Source of the DNA: Streptomyces sp. NRRL WC-3742
Lineage (GTDB): Bacteria > Actinomycetota > Actinomycetes > Streptomycetales > Streptomycetaceae
NCBI RefSeq assembly: GCF_000720635.1
Contig: NZ_JOCF01000002.1
Coordinates: forward strand, 1-64,000
Direction of reading: 5' to 3'
Length of the DNA: 64,000 bases
The notes under the pieces: model-generated
The model's database searches: none
What the model saw: the letters and a program-made list of their open reading frames with translations, nothing else
Told to the model about the DNA's origin: nothing
Shown: piece by piece, positions 8,387 through 18,024 of the stretch
How the letters are laid out: each line of letters opens with the position of its first letter
Position numbering within the stretch: position 1 is the stretch's first letter
Made by a program: the position numbers and the translations under genes

Positions 8387-8974
8387 TCAGTGCAGCCCGC
8401 GCCGCCCGCCCGCCCGGCGGCGGCGCCGGGAGCGCTTGCCCTGCGTTATCGCGGGCATCCCCTCGGCCAGTGCCCCGGTCGCGAGCGCGAGGTTGGCGGC
8501 GAGCCGCCCCTGCCCGCTGCGGACGGCGACGGCCCGCCGGTGCCGCCGGATGCGCACCACGCAGATCAGGAAGGCCACGACGGCGACCGGCACGCTGAAG
8601 CGGGCCAGCCCCACGCCGACCGGCTGCGGGTAGGTGTCGCCGCAGATCCGCACCGCGCCGGGGTCGTCGGCGGCGTGCTCCAGGCAGATGGTGTCGCCGA
8701 GCCTGGTGCCGTCCGCGAGCGGCAGCGCGGCCGCGGTGTGCGGCTGGCCGGACGCGCGGTAGCTGACGGCGCTGTAGCTGCCGCCGCCGGTGGGCAGCTG
8801 GGTAACGACGCCTTCGACTCTCACCGGGTGGGCCTCGATCCGGTCGGCCTGGTCGGCCTGGCGCCAACCGAGCAGGCACATGCCGACGGCCAGCACGGCG
8901 CTGAGCACGGCGGCGAGGTACCAACCACGGCCCAACCGCGGGATGCGCGGCGGGGGGACGGTCGCGGTTCGCAT
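8387..8974 (-). CDS. Two-helix membrane protein, DUF3592-like
   Basis: 195 residues. A basic N-terminus leads to a first membrane helix ([20 protein letters not shown]), then an extracytoplasmic segment of about 90 residues with paired cysteines (ICLEHA and RICGDTYP), then a second helix ([15 protein letters not shown]) and a very basic C-terminal tail ([14 protein letters not shown]). This helix-loop-helix plan resembles DUF3592-type proteins, but I hold that assignment loosely and no function is known. It sits within the menaquinone region between the amidohydrolase-like gene and menG. Confidence 0.72.
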   Translation of the reverse strand: MRTATVPPPRIPRLGRGWYLAAVLSAVLAVGMCLLGWRQADQADRIEAHPVRVEGVVTQLPTGGGSYSAVSYRASGQPHTAAALPLADGTRLGDTICLEHAADDPGAVRICGDTYPQPVGVGLARFSVPVAVVAFLICVVRIRRHRRAVAVRSGQGRLAANLALATGALAEGMPAITQGKRSRRRRRAGGRRGLH

Positions 8975-9259
8975 GGTTCCTGTCCTGGCTTGCCTTCGGG
9001 GCCTGGGACGTGGCCCCGCCGCCCGCGGGCACGGGCGGTGGTGTGGTGAGGGTACGGGAGTGAGCTGTTCGGGATCGTATCCGCTGGCGGGCCCTCAGGT
9101 CACGGCGAAGCGGCAATCACCCCCCGCCCGGGAGACCGGAGTTCGGGAGCACACGAAGGAAGTGCCGTCCCCCGCAAGGGAATCCGACTACTGATGAGTA
9201 CGTCACACTCGGGCCCGCAAGAACGTCCGAAGCCCGGGAGCAGACCCGCGCCGGGGGTC

Positions 9260-9967
9260 TCAGCGCCGCCGGTACACCAGTCGCCCGCCCAGCACCGTGG
9301 CCAGGCACCCGCCCGCCGCCGGCTCGGCCGAACCCTCCCCCGGGAACGAGCCTTCCCCCGCAGCCGCGCCATCCCCCAAGGACGCGCCCTCCCCCGTGGA
9401 CGAGCCCTCCCCCACAACGGCGAACACCGCGAAGTCCGCCCGTCCGCCGACCTCCACCCGCCCGGACACGGCCTGCGGGAACGGCAGCCCCGCCAGCGGG
9501 TCCAAGGGTCCGGAACCATCGACCCCGACCGCAGGAACCACCACGACCCCCGACCGCGCCACCGCTGTGCGCACCGAGGCCCGCTCGAAGGGCCCGGCCA
9601 CCGCCGTCACCCCGTACCCGAGCATCCGCTGCAGCCCGCGCCGCGCGCTGGCCCCGCACCGCACCTCGTCCGTGCAGCCGACCAGGCCGTCCGTCACTGG
9701 CTCGGCCCCGACGCCCTCGCGCGGGTCCGGGTGATAGTCGCGCTCCAGCAGCCGGTGCCCGTACGGCTGGAGCAGCCCGGGCGCGAGCACCGAGCCCGCA
9801 CCCCAGTCCCGTACGCGCGCGCCGGGGTGCGCGCCCGCCATCGCGGTGTACGGCCCGAGCGCCACCACCGTCTCCCCATCGACCACCACCGCCCCGTCCA
9901 CCACGACCGAGGAGGAGGAAGCACCCGGAGAGGGCAGCACGAACGCCGCCCGGTGCAGGGTCAACAC
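9260..9967 (-). CDS. Amidohydrolase-like protein lacking the catalytic metal site (imidazolonepropionase-like composite domain)
   Basis: 235 residues starting at GTG 9967, 14 bp after the mqnC stop. The N-terminal part resembles the beta-sandwich that flanks the barrel in imidazolonepropionase and aminodeoxyfutalosine deaminase-type amidohydrolases (VVDGAVVVDGETVVALGP, then GSVLAPGLLQPYGHR). A functional family member would have an HxH metal motif at this point; here it reads PYGHRLLE. The region between this and the C-terminal GGRADFAVFAV strand is far too short for a full TIM barrel. A GEGSSTGEGASLGDG low-complexity stretch precedes the end, LGGRLVYRRR. Coupling to mqnC suggests a role around futalosine metabolism, but catalysis looks lost. 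Confidence 0.75.
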   Translation of the reverse strand: MLTLHRAAFVLPSPGASSSSVVVDGAVVVDGETVVALGPYTAMAGAHPGARVRDWGAGSVLAPGLLQPYGHRLLERDYHPDPREGVGAEPVTDGLVGCTDEVRCGASARRGLQRMLGYGVTAVAGPFERASVRTAVARSGVVVVPAVGVDGSGPLDPLAGLPFPQAVSGRVEVGGRADFAVFAVVGEGSSTGEGASLGDGAAAGEGSFPGEGSAEPAAGGCLATVLGGRLVYRRR

Positions 9968-9981
9968 AGCGGCACCGGCCC

Positions 9982-11202
9982 TCAGTTGTCCAGGATCTTG
10001 AGCTCCGGGTGCGCCGTGCCGCCCTCGATCGCCGTGGAGGCGATGTGCGAGGCGACGCGCGGGTCGACCGGGTCGTTCGCCGGGTCGTCCAGCACCCGCA
10101 GGTGCTCGTAGGTGGTGGAGCGCTGCGCCGGGACGCGGTCGGCGGCGCGGATCAGGTGGATCAGCTCGGTGAGGTTGGAGCGGTGCTTGGCGCCGGCCGC
10201 CGAGACGACGTTCTCCTCCAGCATCACCGAACCGAGGTCGTCCGCCCCGTAGTGCAGCGACAGCTGGCCCGCCTCCTTGCCGGTGGTGAGCCAGGAGCCC
10301 TGGATGTGGGCGATGTTGTCGAGGAAGAGCCGGGCGATGGCGATCATGCGCAGGTACTCGAAGACGGTGGCCTGCGTCGAGCCCTTGAGGTGGTTGTTCT
10401 GCGGCTGGTACGTGTACGGGATGAACGCGCGGAAGCCGCCGGTGCGGTCCTGCACGTCGCGGATCATCCGCAGGTGCTCGATCCGCTCGGCGTTGGTCTC
10501 GCCGGTGCCCATCAGCATGGTGGAGGTGGACTCCACGCCGAGGCCGTGGGCGGTCTCCATGATCTCCAGCCAGCGCTCGCCCGACTCCTTGAGCGGGGCG
10601 ATGGCCTTGCGCGGCCGCTCCGGGAGCAGCTCGGCGCCGGCGCCGGCGAAGGAGTCGAGGCCGGCCTTGTTGATACGGGTGATGGCCTCCTCGACGGAGA
10701 CTCCCGAGATCCGGGCCATGTGCTCGACCTCGGAGGCGCCCAGCGAGTGGATCACCAGCTGGGGGAAGTCGGCCTTGATCGCGGAGAAGGCGCGCTCGTA
10801 GTACTCCACGCCGTAGTCGGGGTGGTGCCCGCCCTGGAACATGATCTGGGTGCCGCCGAGTTCGACGGTCTCGGCGCACCGGCGCAGGATCTCGTCGAGC
10901 TCGCGGGACCAGCCCTTGTCGCTCTTCGGCGGCACGTAGAAGGCGCAGAACTTGCAGGCCGTCACGCACACGTTGGTGTAGTTGATGTTGCGCTCGATGA
11001 TGTACGTCGCGATGTGCTCGGTGCCGGCGTAGCGGCGGCGGCGCACCGCGTCGGCGGCGGAGCCGAGCGCGTGCAGCGGCGCCGAGCGGTACAGGTCGAG
11101 CGCCTCCTCCGGGGTGATCCGGCCGCCGGCGGCGGCGCGGTCGAGCACGGCCTGCAGGTCGGTGCTGGACGCAACGAGGGCGGTGGCTGCGAGCTCGGTC
11201 AC
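9982..11202 (-). CDS. mqnC: Cyclic dehypoxanthinylfutalosine synthase
   Basis: 406 residues, radical SAM enzyme of the futalosine menaquinone pathway. The iron-sulfur cluster motif CxxxCxxC appears as CVTACKFCAFYVPP, preceded by YIIERNINYTN, both hallmarks of MqnC/MqnE-type proteins. MqnC cyclises dehypoxanthine futalosine to the spiro compound that later gives dihydroxynaphthoate. The GTG at 11202 has AGAAGG 7 nt upstream. The amidohydrolase-like gene follows after 14 bp, suggesting co-transcription. Presence of mqnA and mqnC in one region agrees with the known use of this route in streptomycetes. Confidence 0.95.
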   Translation of the reverse strand: MTELAATALVASSTDLQAVLDRAAAGGRITPEEALDLYRSAPLHALGSAADAVRRRRYAGTEHIATYIIERNINYTNVCVTACKFCAFYVPPKSDKGWSRELDEILRRCAETVELGGTQIMFQGGHHPDYGVEYYERAFSAIKADFPQLVIHSLGASEVEHMARISGVSVEEAITRINKAGLDSFAGAGAELLPERPRKAIAPLKESGERWLEIMETAHGLGVESTSTMLMGTGETNAERIEHLRMIRDVQDRTGGFRAFIPYTYQPQNNHLKGSTQATVFEYLRMIAIARLFLDNIAHIQGSWLTTGKEAGQLSLHYGADDLGSVMLEENVVSAAGAKHRSNLTELIHLIRAADRVPAQRSTTYEHLRVLDDPANDPVDPRVASHIASTAIEGGTAHPELKILDN

Positions 11203-11291
11203 CTGGCGGCCTTCTCTCTTCTCGGGGGCGGACGACGGGGCGTCCGGGTACGGCCGAACCAGCCTACGCCAGCTCATTTCGGCCACCGGCG

Positions 11292-12959
11292 TCAGCCCGT
11301 CGCACCCTGCCCCGGCGTGGCTCCGTCCACCTTGTGCAGGGTGCCGGACGGGTTGCCGCCGGGAGGGTCGGCGGAGGTGAACCGGAGGGTGCCGTCGCTC
11401 TGGAGGGTGAGGGTCTCGGCGTTGGAGCCGCTGGTGCAGGCGCCGGGGATGGAGGAGTGGGTCAGCCGGGACTGGAAGACGATCTTGCTGTCGGAGACGG
11501 ACTTGAGCGTCCACACGCCGTCGCAGCTGATCGAGATCAGTCCGGAGATGCCGTTGCGGCTGGTGGCGCCCTCCTGGCCGACGGCGACGGAGCGGACGGT
11601 GACCGTGGTGGTCCCGGCGGACAGGCCCTTCTCGGTGACCATGTCCCCGCGCCAGGTGCCCACGAACGCGGCCGGCACCGCCCCACCCGCCCCCGAAGCG
11701 GAAGCCGAAGGAGACGGGCTCACCGGAACCGGCTGCGGCGTCACCGTCGACGTCGGCCCCGCGACGGGCCCCACCGGGCCGTCCGTGTGCAGCCAGGCGT
11801 ACAGCCCGTACCCGCCCCCGGCGAGCAGCACCGCCAGCACCCCCGCCGCGACCCCCGCCACGGCCCCGGTCCGTCTGCGCCCCCGCACCTCCCCGGAAGC
11901 CGCGTCCGCCACAGCCCCCGTCCCGGTCCTGGTCCCGAATCCCGCCCCGCCCCCGGCTCCTACGCCGCCCCCGACTCCTACTCCGCTCCCGACCCCGACT
12001 CCGCTCCCGACCGCCGGCTCCGAATCCGGAGGCCCCCCGGAGGGAGCCTCCTCCTCCCCTTCCAGGTCCAGCAGCCCCACCGCCGCCCGCCCCACCCCCG
12101 CCGACAGCGCGGGCGGCAGCCAGGCGCCCTGCGACAGCCGTCCGGCCGCGGAGCCGTCCGGGTCGAGCAGGATGCGCAGCTGCCGCGGGGTGGGCCGGTC
12201 GGCCGGGTCCTTGGCCAGGCACCGCAGGACGGTGGCGCGCAGCGGCCCGGTCAGCCCGGAGACGTCCGGTGCCTCGTGCAGGACGCGGTAGAGCAGGACG
12301 GCCGCGCTGACACCCTCCCCGAACGGGTGAATCCCGGTGGCGGCGAAGGCGAGGACGGCGCCGAGCGAGAAGACGTCCCCGGCGGGGCCGACGGTCACCC
12401 CGTTCGCCTGTTCGGGCGACATGAAGCCGGGCGAGCCGACCACGTACCCGGACTGGGTGAGCCCGCTGCTCGCGTCGAGGGCGCGGGCGATGCCGAAGTC
12501 GATGAGCCGGGGGCCGTCGAGGGTGAGCAGCACGTTGGACGGCTTGACGTCGCGGTGCACGAGGCCGAGCCCGTGGACGTGTCCGAGCGCCTCGGCGAGG
12601 CCGACGCCGAGGGCCCGTACGGAGGGTTCGGGCAGCGGCCCGGAGTCGCGGACGGCGGTGCCGAGGGCGGGGCCGGCGATGTAGCCGGTGGCGACCCAGG
12701 GCTGGGGGCCTTCGGTGTCGGCGTCGAGGACGGGCGCGGTCCAGGTGCCGCCGACGCGGCGGGCGGCGGCGACCTCCCGCCGGAACCGGTCGCGGAACTC
12801 GGCGTCGTCGGCGAGTTCGCCGCGCACCACCTTGACGGCGACGGTGCGCCCGCCGGCCGTGCGGCCGAGGTAGACGCGGCCCATCCCGCCCGCGCCCAGC
12901 CTCCGCAACAGCCGGTAGGCGCCCACCTGGCGGGGGTCGTCCGCTTCCAGAGCCCGCAT
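11292..12959 (-). CDS. Membrane-anchored Ser/Thr protein kinase (PknB/Hanks type)
   Basis: 555 residues. The kinase domain is complete: glycine loop GAGGMG at 22-27, ATP lysine K43, catalytic loop HRDVKPSN with D137, DFG at 154-156, and activation-segment end GSPGFMSPEQ. A flexible acidic then Gly/Val-repeat linker follows, encoded by a short tandem repeat near 11940-12010. One transmembrane helix (about residues 362-388, VLAVLLAGGGYGLYAWL) leads to an extracytoplasmic C-terminal domain of about 150 residues beginning after a Ser/Pro-rich stretch; it starts VPAAFVGTWRGDMVTEKG and has two cysteines. The outer domain may sense an unknown signal. It lies between mqnC and mqnA on the same strand. 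Confidence 0.92.
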   Translation of the reverse strand: MRALEADDPRQVGAYRLLRRLGAGGMGRVYLGRTAGGRTVAVKVVRGELADDAEFRDRFRREVAAARRVGGTWTAPVLDADTEGPQPWVATGYIAGPALGTAVRDSGPLPEPSVRALGVGLAEALGHVHGLGLVHRDVKPSNVLLTLDGPRLIDFGIARALDASSGLTQSGYVVGSPGFMSPEQANGVTVGPAGDVFSLGAVLAFAATGIHPFGEGVSAAVLLYRVLHEAPDVSGLTGPLRATVLRCLAKDPADRPTPRQLRILLDPDGSAAGRLSQGAWLPPALSAGVGRAAVGLLDLEGEEEAPSGGPPDSEPAVGSGVGVGSGVGVGGGVGAGGGAGFGTRTGTGAVADAASGEVRGRRRTGAVAGVAAGVLAVLLAGGGYGLYAWLHTDGPVGPVAGPTSTVTPQPVPVSPSPSASASGAGGAVPAAFVGTWRGDMVTEKGLSAGTTTVTVRSVAVGQEGATSRNGISGLISISCDGVWTLKSVSDSKIVFQSRLTHSSIPGACTSGSNAETLTLQSDGTLRFTSADPPGGNPSGTLHKVDGATPGQGATG

Positions 12960-13174
12960 GCCCTTACGCTCCCCTCGCTCGCGTCGCCCCACGGGCGCGC
13001 CGGGAGCAGGCCCCCCGCTCCCGGGGCAGACCGTACCGGGCCCGGGCGTCCTGGCACCGACCAACCCGCCACGTACCGCCGCACCAGCCCCGGCGCGAAC
13101 CGGGCCCGAACCAGGCCCGAGCCCCGCCGGAGCCCCGCCCGAAACCAGGCCCGAACCCGGCTGGCAGCGCCCCG

Positions 13175-14173
<999 letters not shown>

Positions 14174-14273
14174 TCAAACGCGCTCGAACACGCTCGCGCG
14201 CGCTTACGACACGCACTCCGTGCACCGCAAGTCACCCCTGGTCGTCACAGCGGCCGCATGCTAGCGTTGCCCT

Positions 14274-14451
14274 CAGTTGCAGTTTGATTCCCCTTGCAGT
14301 ACTTGAAGCCTGCGGAGCATGTAACCGCGGGCTTTTTGTAGTTTTTCAGCAATATCGAAAAACTTCGGACTCGTCCGAAGGCAGGGCGATCAGCGCAGCG
14401 GACCGGGTGCCACACGGTGTGGCCCCCGACACGCCTCGCAAGGAGAACGGC
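14274..14451 (+). promoter_or_regulatory. Structured, AT-richer upstream leader of the cold-shock gene
   Basis: This stretch is distinctly less GC-rich than its surroundings. It contains a terminator-like hairpin with 10-bp arms (14306-14315 and 14325-14334, one G-T wobble, 9-nt loop) followed by T runs at 14333-14337 and 14342-14346, and a second perfect 8-bp hairpin (CTTCGGAC at 14363-14370, GTCCGAAG at 14373-14380). TTGCAG occurs at 14277-14282 and 14294-14299 as a possible -35 element, but I see no good -10. Long structured leaders are common for cold-shock mRNAs; a premature-termination or thermosensing role is inferred. Confidence 0.5.
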
Positions 14452-14655
14452 ATGGCCACGGGAACCGTCAAGTGGTTCAACGCTGAGAAGGGCTTCGGCT
14501 TCATCGCCCAGGAGGGCGGCGGCCCGGACGTCTTCGTTCACTACTCCGCCATCAACGCGAGCGGTTTCCGCTCGCTGGAGGAGAACCAGGCGGTCAGCTT
14601 CGACGTCACCCAGGGTCCGAAGGGCCCGCAGGCGGAGAACGTCGTCGCGATCTGA
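14452..14655 (+). CDS. Cold-shock protein, CspA family
   Basis: 67 residues, a single cold-shock domain. The RNA-binding motifs are present: RNP1 as KGFGFIAQ and RNP2 as VFVHYSAI. Such proteins bind single-stranded RNA/DNA and act as RNA chaperones or antiterminators. AAGGAGAA is placed 6 nt before the ATG. The length and sequence match the small Streptomyces 7-kDa cold-shock proteins. The gene has a structured leader and is followed by two strong hairpins, so it is probably a monocistronic transcript. Confidence 0.97.
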   Translation: MATGTVKWFNAEKGFGFIAQEGGGPDVFVHYSAINASGFRSLEENQAVSFDVTQGPKGPQAENVVAI

Positions 14656-14747
14656 CCTTCCTCATGATGTCCTGATCGCTCTGGACCCGCGCGGGTCCGT
14701 CGGCGGCTCCCGACAGCCGCCACGATGAGCTCAAGAGCAGTACCCAA

Positions 14748-14775
14748 GGGGGCCCGCCCATGCCGGCGGGCCCCC
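14748..14775 (+). terminator. Rho-independent-type terminator of the cold-shock gene
   Basis: Eleven perfect GC pairs (arms 14748-14758 and 14765-14775) with a 6-nt loop, 92 bp after the cold-shock stop codon. The trailing sequence TGCCTTCTCTC is only weakly T-rich. Confidence 0.75.
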
Positions 14776-14880
14776 TGCCTTCTCTCCGTACGGAAACCAC
14801 CGGTTCTCGGAAATCCGCGCGGAACGCCGCCCCGGAAGCACCACTCCGGAAACGGCGCTCCGGAAACGGCGCGAAAGGCG

Positions 14881-14928
14881 GAAAGGCCCGTCCCCGAACC
14901 GGTCACTCGGTTCGGGGACGGGCCTTTC
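14881..14928. terminator. Twenty-base-pair perfect hairpin, bidirectional terminator
   Basis: Arms 14881-14900 and 14909-14928 are perfectly complementary over 20 bp with an 8-nt loop. Each arm has a GAAAGG/CCTTTC outer end, so transcripts of either strand finish the stem with a short T tract. It lies 12 bp past the symporter stop on the minus strand and downstream of the cold-shock gene on the plus strand. Just upstream is a CTCCGGAAACGGCG direct repeat (14845-14870). Confidence 0.85.
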
Positions 14929-14939
14929 GTGCAGCTGCG

Positions 14940-16271
14940 TCAGGCGGCCTTCGGCGCCACCGCGCCGGCCGCCGCGGGGGCGTCGTACAGCGGGTCGCCC
15001 GAGGGGTTGTTGTACGCCGCGACGTCGAGGATCTTCTCGCGGGAGGCGACCACGATCGGGACGACGACCTGGCCGGCGACGTTGGTCGCGGTGCGCATCA
15101 TGTCGAGGATCGGGTCGATGGCGAGGAGCAGGCCCACGCCCTCCAGGGGCAGGCCCAGGGTGGAGAGGGTCAGCGTCAGCATGACGATGGCGCCGGTGAG
15201 GCCCGCGGTGGCGGCGGAGCCGACGACCGAGACGAAGGCGATCAGGATGTAGTCCTTGATCCCCAGGTCGATGTTGTAGACCTGGGCGACGAAGATCGCG
15301 GCGATGGCCGGGTAGACCGCGGCGCAGCCGTCCATCTTGGTGGTGGCGCCGAACGGGACGGAGAAGGACGCGTACTCGCTCGGGACGCCGAGGCTCTCGG
15401 TGACGCGGCGGGTGACGGGCAGGGTGCCGACCGAGGAGCGGGAGACGAAGGCCAGCTGGATGGCGGGCCAGGCGCCCTTGAAGAAGTGCAGCGGGTTGAG
15501 CCCGGCGGCGAAGCGCAGCACCAGCGTGTAGACGACGAACAGGACCAGCGCGCAGCCGACGTAGATGTCGAGGGTCAGCGTGGCGAAGGGCTTGAGCAGG
15601 TCCCAGCCGTACTTGGCGACGGACTTGCCGATGAGGCCGAGGGTGCCGAGCGGGGAGAGCCGGATGACCCACCACAGGGCGGTCTGGACCAGTTCGAGCA
15701 CGGACTCGCTGAGCTTGAGGACGGGCTCGGCCTTGCTGCCGAGCTTGATGATCGCGGCGCCGACGACGACCGCCAGGAAGACGATCTGCAGGACGTTCAC
15801 CTTGGTGAAGGCGTCGACGATGTTGGTGGGGAAGATCCCGGTCAGGAAGTCGATCCAGGAACCCTTGTCGTCGAGCGCCTTGAGGCCCTCGGTCTTGAGG
15901 TCGGTGCCCTTGCCGGGGTTGGTGAGCAGGCCCAGGCCCAGGCCGATCGCGACGGCGATCAGCGAGGTGATCATGAACCAGAGCAGGGTGCGGGTGGCGA
16001 GGCGGGCCGCGTTGGTGACGTTGCGCAGGTTGGCGACGCTCACCACGATCGCGGTGAAGACCAGCGGCGGGACGGCCAGCTTGAGCAGCTGGACGAAGAT
16101 CTTGCCGATCGTCTCCAGGGTGGTCGCCAGCCAGGCGATGTCGGCGGCGCGGGCCAGGTAGCCGAGGCCGACGCCGAGCACGAGGCCGGCGACGATCTGC
16201 ACCCAGAACGGCGTCTTGCGGATGCGGGCGAGCGTGGACGGCGACGAGGTCGCCTCGGGCGCTGTGGACAT
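14940..16271 (-). CDS. Dicarboxylate/amino acid:cation symporter (SDF/DAACS family)
   Basis: 443 residues with the hydrophobic pattern of GltP/DctA carriers. Family motifs are SRSSVGTLPVT in hairpin loop 1, VPFGATTKMDGCAAV (the NMDG-type motif, here KMDG) and DPILDMMRTATNVAGQ in the substrate-binding helix. These proteins import C4-dicarboxylates or glutamate with Na+ or H+. The ATG at 16271 is selected; GGAG lies about 10 nt upstream. The C-terminus is Ala/Pro-rich (DAPAAAGAVAPKAA). It is transcribed alone and ends at a 20-bp hairpin. Confidence 0.93.
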   Translation of the reverse strand: MSTAPEATSSPSTLARIRKTPFWVQIVAGLVLGVGLGYLARAADIAWLATTLETIGKIFVQLLKLAVPPLVFTAIVVSVANLRNVTNAARLATRTLLWFMITSLIAVAIGLGLGLLTNPGKGTDLKTEGLKALDDKGSWIDFLTGIFPTNIVDAFTKVNVLQIVFLAVVVGAAIIKLGSKAEPVLKLSESVLELVQTALWWVIRLSPLGTLGLIGKSVAKYGWDLLKPFATLTLDIYVGCALVLFVVYTLVLRFAAGLNPLHFFKGAWPAIQLAFVSRSSVGTLPVTRRVTESLGVPSEYASFSVPFGATTKMDGCAAVYPAIAAIFVAQVYNIDLGIKDYILIAFVSVVGSAATAGLTGAIVMLTLTLSTLGLPLEGVGLLLAIDPILDMMRTATNVAGQVVVPIVVASREKILDVAAYNNPSGDPLYDAPAAAGAVAPKAA

Positions 16272-16545
16272 GGGGGTGCGGCTCCGGGGGAGGGCGTGAC
16301 GGCGGGGTGTGGGGCGGGGCGAGGACGGCGGCACGGCGCTCGGGCCGGACGGGGAGGGTCTCGGCCCCGCTCAGGGGCGTGCCGCCTCGATACAGCTGAG
16401 GTCGGTGCAGCTCATGGCGCGACAACGGCGCGGGCTGTCCACAGCACCGGTCAGAACGCAGGGGCGGGCGGCGCCGGGCTGCGTGCCCGGGCCGTGCATC
16501 CGCGATGCGTCTGAGGCTGTCATGGCCGACACACTAGCAGTAAAC

Positions 16546-16608
16546 GTTTGAGATGTTCAAAGTACTTGTTTGAGATGACCTTGACCGCTGAGCAGTTATA
16601 CGTATAAC
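16546..16608. promoter_or_regulatory. AT-rich palindrome and direct repeat upstream of the MFS gene
   Basis: The 397-bp gap between the divergent symporter and MFS genes is GC-rich except here. A perfect 14-bp palindrome GTTATACGTATAAC occupies 16595-16608, about 60 bp before the MFS start. GTTTGAGATG occurs at 16546-16555 and again at 16568-16577, 22 bp apart (two helical turns). Such palindromes are typical of GntR- or TetR-like operators. No regulator gene of those families is adjacent, so the binding protein is unknown. Confidence 0.5.
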
Positions 16609-16668
16609 TTCGTTCGCACAGCACTTCCGTTCCCACAGCACTGCCTGCCCACTGGAGAAGGACCACCG

Positions 16669-17883
16669 ATGGGCTACCTCGCCCTGCTCCGCGCCCCGCA
16701 CGTCACCCGGCTGCTGCTCGGCACCCTGCTCGGCCGACTGCCCGCCGGCATGACCGCCCTGGTCATCGCACTCGCCCTGCGCGACGCCGGGGTGCCGTTC
16801 GGCCGGATCGGGCTCGCCACCTCCGCCTACGCGATCTCCGCCGCCGTCGGCGGGCCCGTGCTCGGCCGCATCGTCGACCGCACCGGGCAGCCCCGCGTCC
16901 TGCTGGCCTCCGCGGTGGTCGCCGGCGGCGGGTACGCCCTGCTCGCCCTCGCCCCCGGCTCCGCGCTCGCCGCGCCGCTCGGGGCCGCGGTCGCGGGCCT
17001 CGCGATGCCCCCGCTCGAGCCCTGCCTGCGCTCCCTGTGGCCGGACGTCGTCGACGAGGACCGGCTCGACACCGCGTACGCCTTCGACTCCGCCTCCCAG
17101 CAGATCCTCTACGTGGCCGGGCCGCTGGCCGTCTCCACCATCTCCGGGCTGTTCAGCCCCGCCGCCGCGCTCTGGGTCGCCGCCGGGCTCGGACTGGCCG
17201 GCGCCCTGATCGTCGCCACCGCCGGACCCGCCCGGGCCTGGCGCGCCCCCGCCCGGGAGCACTCCGCCGGGCTGCTCGGGCCGCTGCGCTCCCCCGGGCT
17301 GGTGCTGCTGGTCGTCGGCCTCGCCGGGGCCGGCTGGGCCGTCGGCGCGCAGAACGTGCTGTTCATCGCCTACGCCGAGCAGCACCCGGGCGCGCTGCCC
17401 GGCGGCGCCGGCACCCTGCTGGCGCTGGCCGCCCTCGGCGGGCTGCTCGGGGCGCTCGCCTACGGGATGGTCTCCTGGCGCAGCACCACGGCCACCCGCA
17501 CCTGGGTGATGGCGCTCGCGATGGCCGCCTCCTACCTGCCGCTGGTCGCCCTGCCCGGGCCGTACGCGATGGCGGCGCTGGCCTTCCTGTCGGGCATCGG
17601 GCTGGCCCCGCTGCTGGCGGCGGCGTTCGTCCTGGTCGCGGAGCTGGCCCCGGCCGGGACGGTGACGGAGGCGTTCGCCTGGCTGGTGACGCTGTTCGCC
17701 ACCGGCAACTCGCTCGGCTACGCCGTCTCCGGCAAGCTCGCCGAGGGCTCGCTGCGCCCGGTGGCGCTGTGCGCGGTCGGCGGGATCGCCCTCGGCGCCC
17801 TGCTGCTGTTCGGCGCCCGCCGCTGGTTCCGCACGGCGCCCGCCCCGACGGCTCCCGCGCTGGCCCTCCCCCTGGCGGGCTGA
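16669..17883 (+). CDS. MFS transporter
   Basis: 404 residues with about twelve hydrophobic helices in two halves. The loop 2-3 motif GRIVDRTGQPR is the MFS signature (GxxxDRxGRR type). Proteins of this kind in actinobacteria are usually annotated as drug or metabolite exporters; the substrate is not predictable. GGAGAAGG precedes the ATG by 8 nt. The upstream palindrome suggests ligand-controlled expression. A terminator-type hairpin follows the stop codon. Confidence 0.88.
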   Translation: MGYLALLRAPHVTRLLLGTLLGRLPAGMTALVIALALRDAGVPFGRIGLATSAYAISAAVGGPVLGRIVDRTGQPRVLLASAVVAGGGYALLALAPGSALAAPLGAAVAGLAMPPLEPCLRSLWPDVVDEDRLDTAYAFDSASQQILYVAGPLAVSTISGLFSPAAALWVAAGLGLAGALIVATAGPARAWRAPAREHSAGLLGPLRSPGLVLLVVGLAGAGWAVGAQNVLFIAYAEQHPGALPGGAGTLLALAALGGLLGALAYGMVSWRSTTATRTWVMALAMAASYLPLVALPGPYAMAALAFLSGIGLAPLLAAAFVLVAELAPAGTVTEAFAWLVTLFATGNSLGYAVSGKLAEGSLRPVALCAVGGIALGALLLFGARRWFRTAPAPTAPALALPLAG

Positions 17884-17902
17884 CCCGCCACCCCGCATAC
17901 GA

Positions 17903-17936
17903 CCGCGCCCGCCGGTGGTCTGGCCGACGGGCGCGG
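17903..17936. terminator. Hairpin between convergent MFS and LacI-type genes
   Basis: Arms 17903-17915 and 17924-17936 pair at 12 of 13 positions with an 8-nt loop, 20 bp after the MFS stop. Likely works for the MFS transcript and possibly for the convergent regulator gene. Confidence 0.6.
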
Positions 17937-17943
17937 TTCCCCG

Positions 17944-18013
17944 CTCCCCTACTTCCCCGCTCCCCTGCTCCCCTACTTCCCCGCTCCACTGCTCCCCTAC
18001 TTACCTGCTCCCC
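17944..18013. repeat. Three 24-bp tandem repeats
   Basis: Units start at 17944, 17968 and 17992, each built on CTCCCCTACTTCCCCGCTCC with one or two changes; the third is shortened. It lies between the terminator and the end of the LacI-type gene and does not encode a credible protein. Probably a slippage-generated minisatellite. Confidence 0.75.
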
Positions 18014-18024
18014 GACCCGCGGGT

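Noticed and set aside
9194..10111. Long plus-strand open frames opposite mqnC and the amidohydrolase-like gene
   Set aside because: They are antisense frames of GC-rich genes; composition is Pro/Arg/His rich and no family motif or ribosome-binding site was found.
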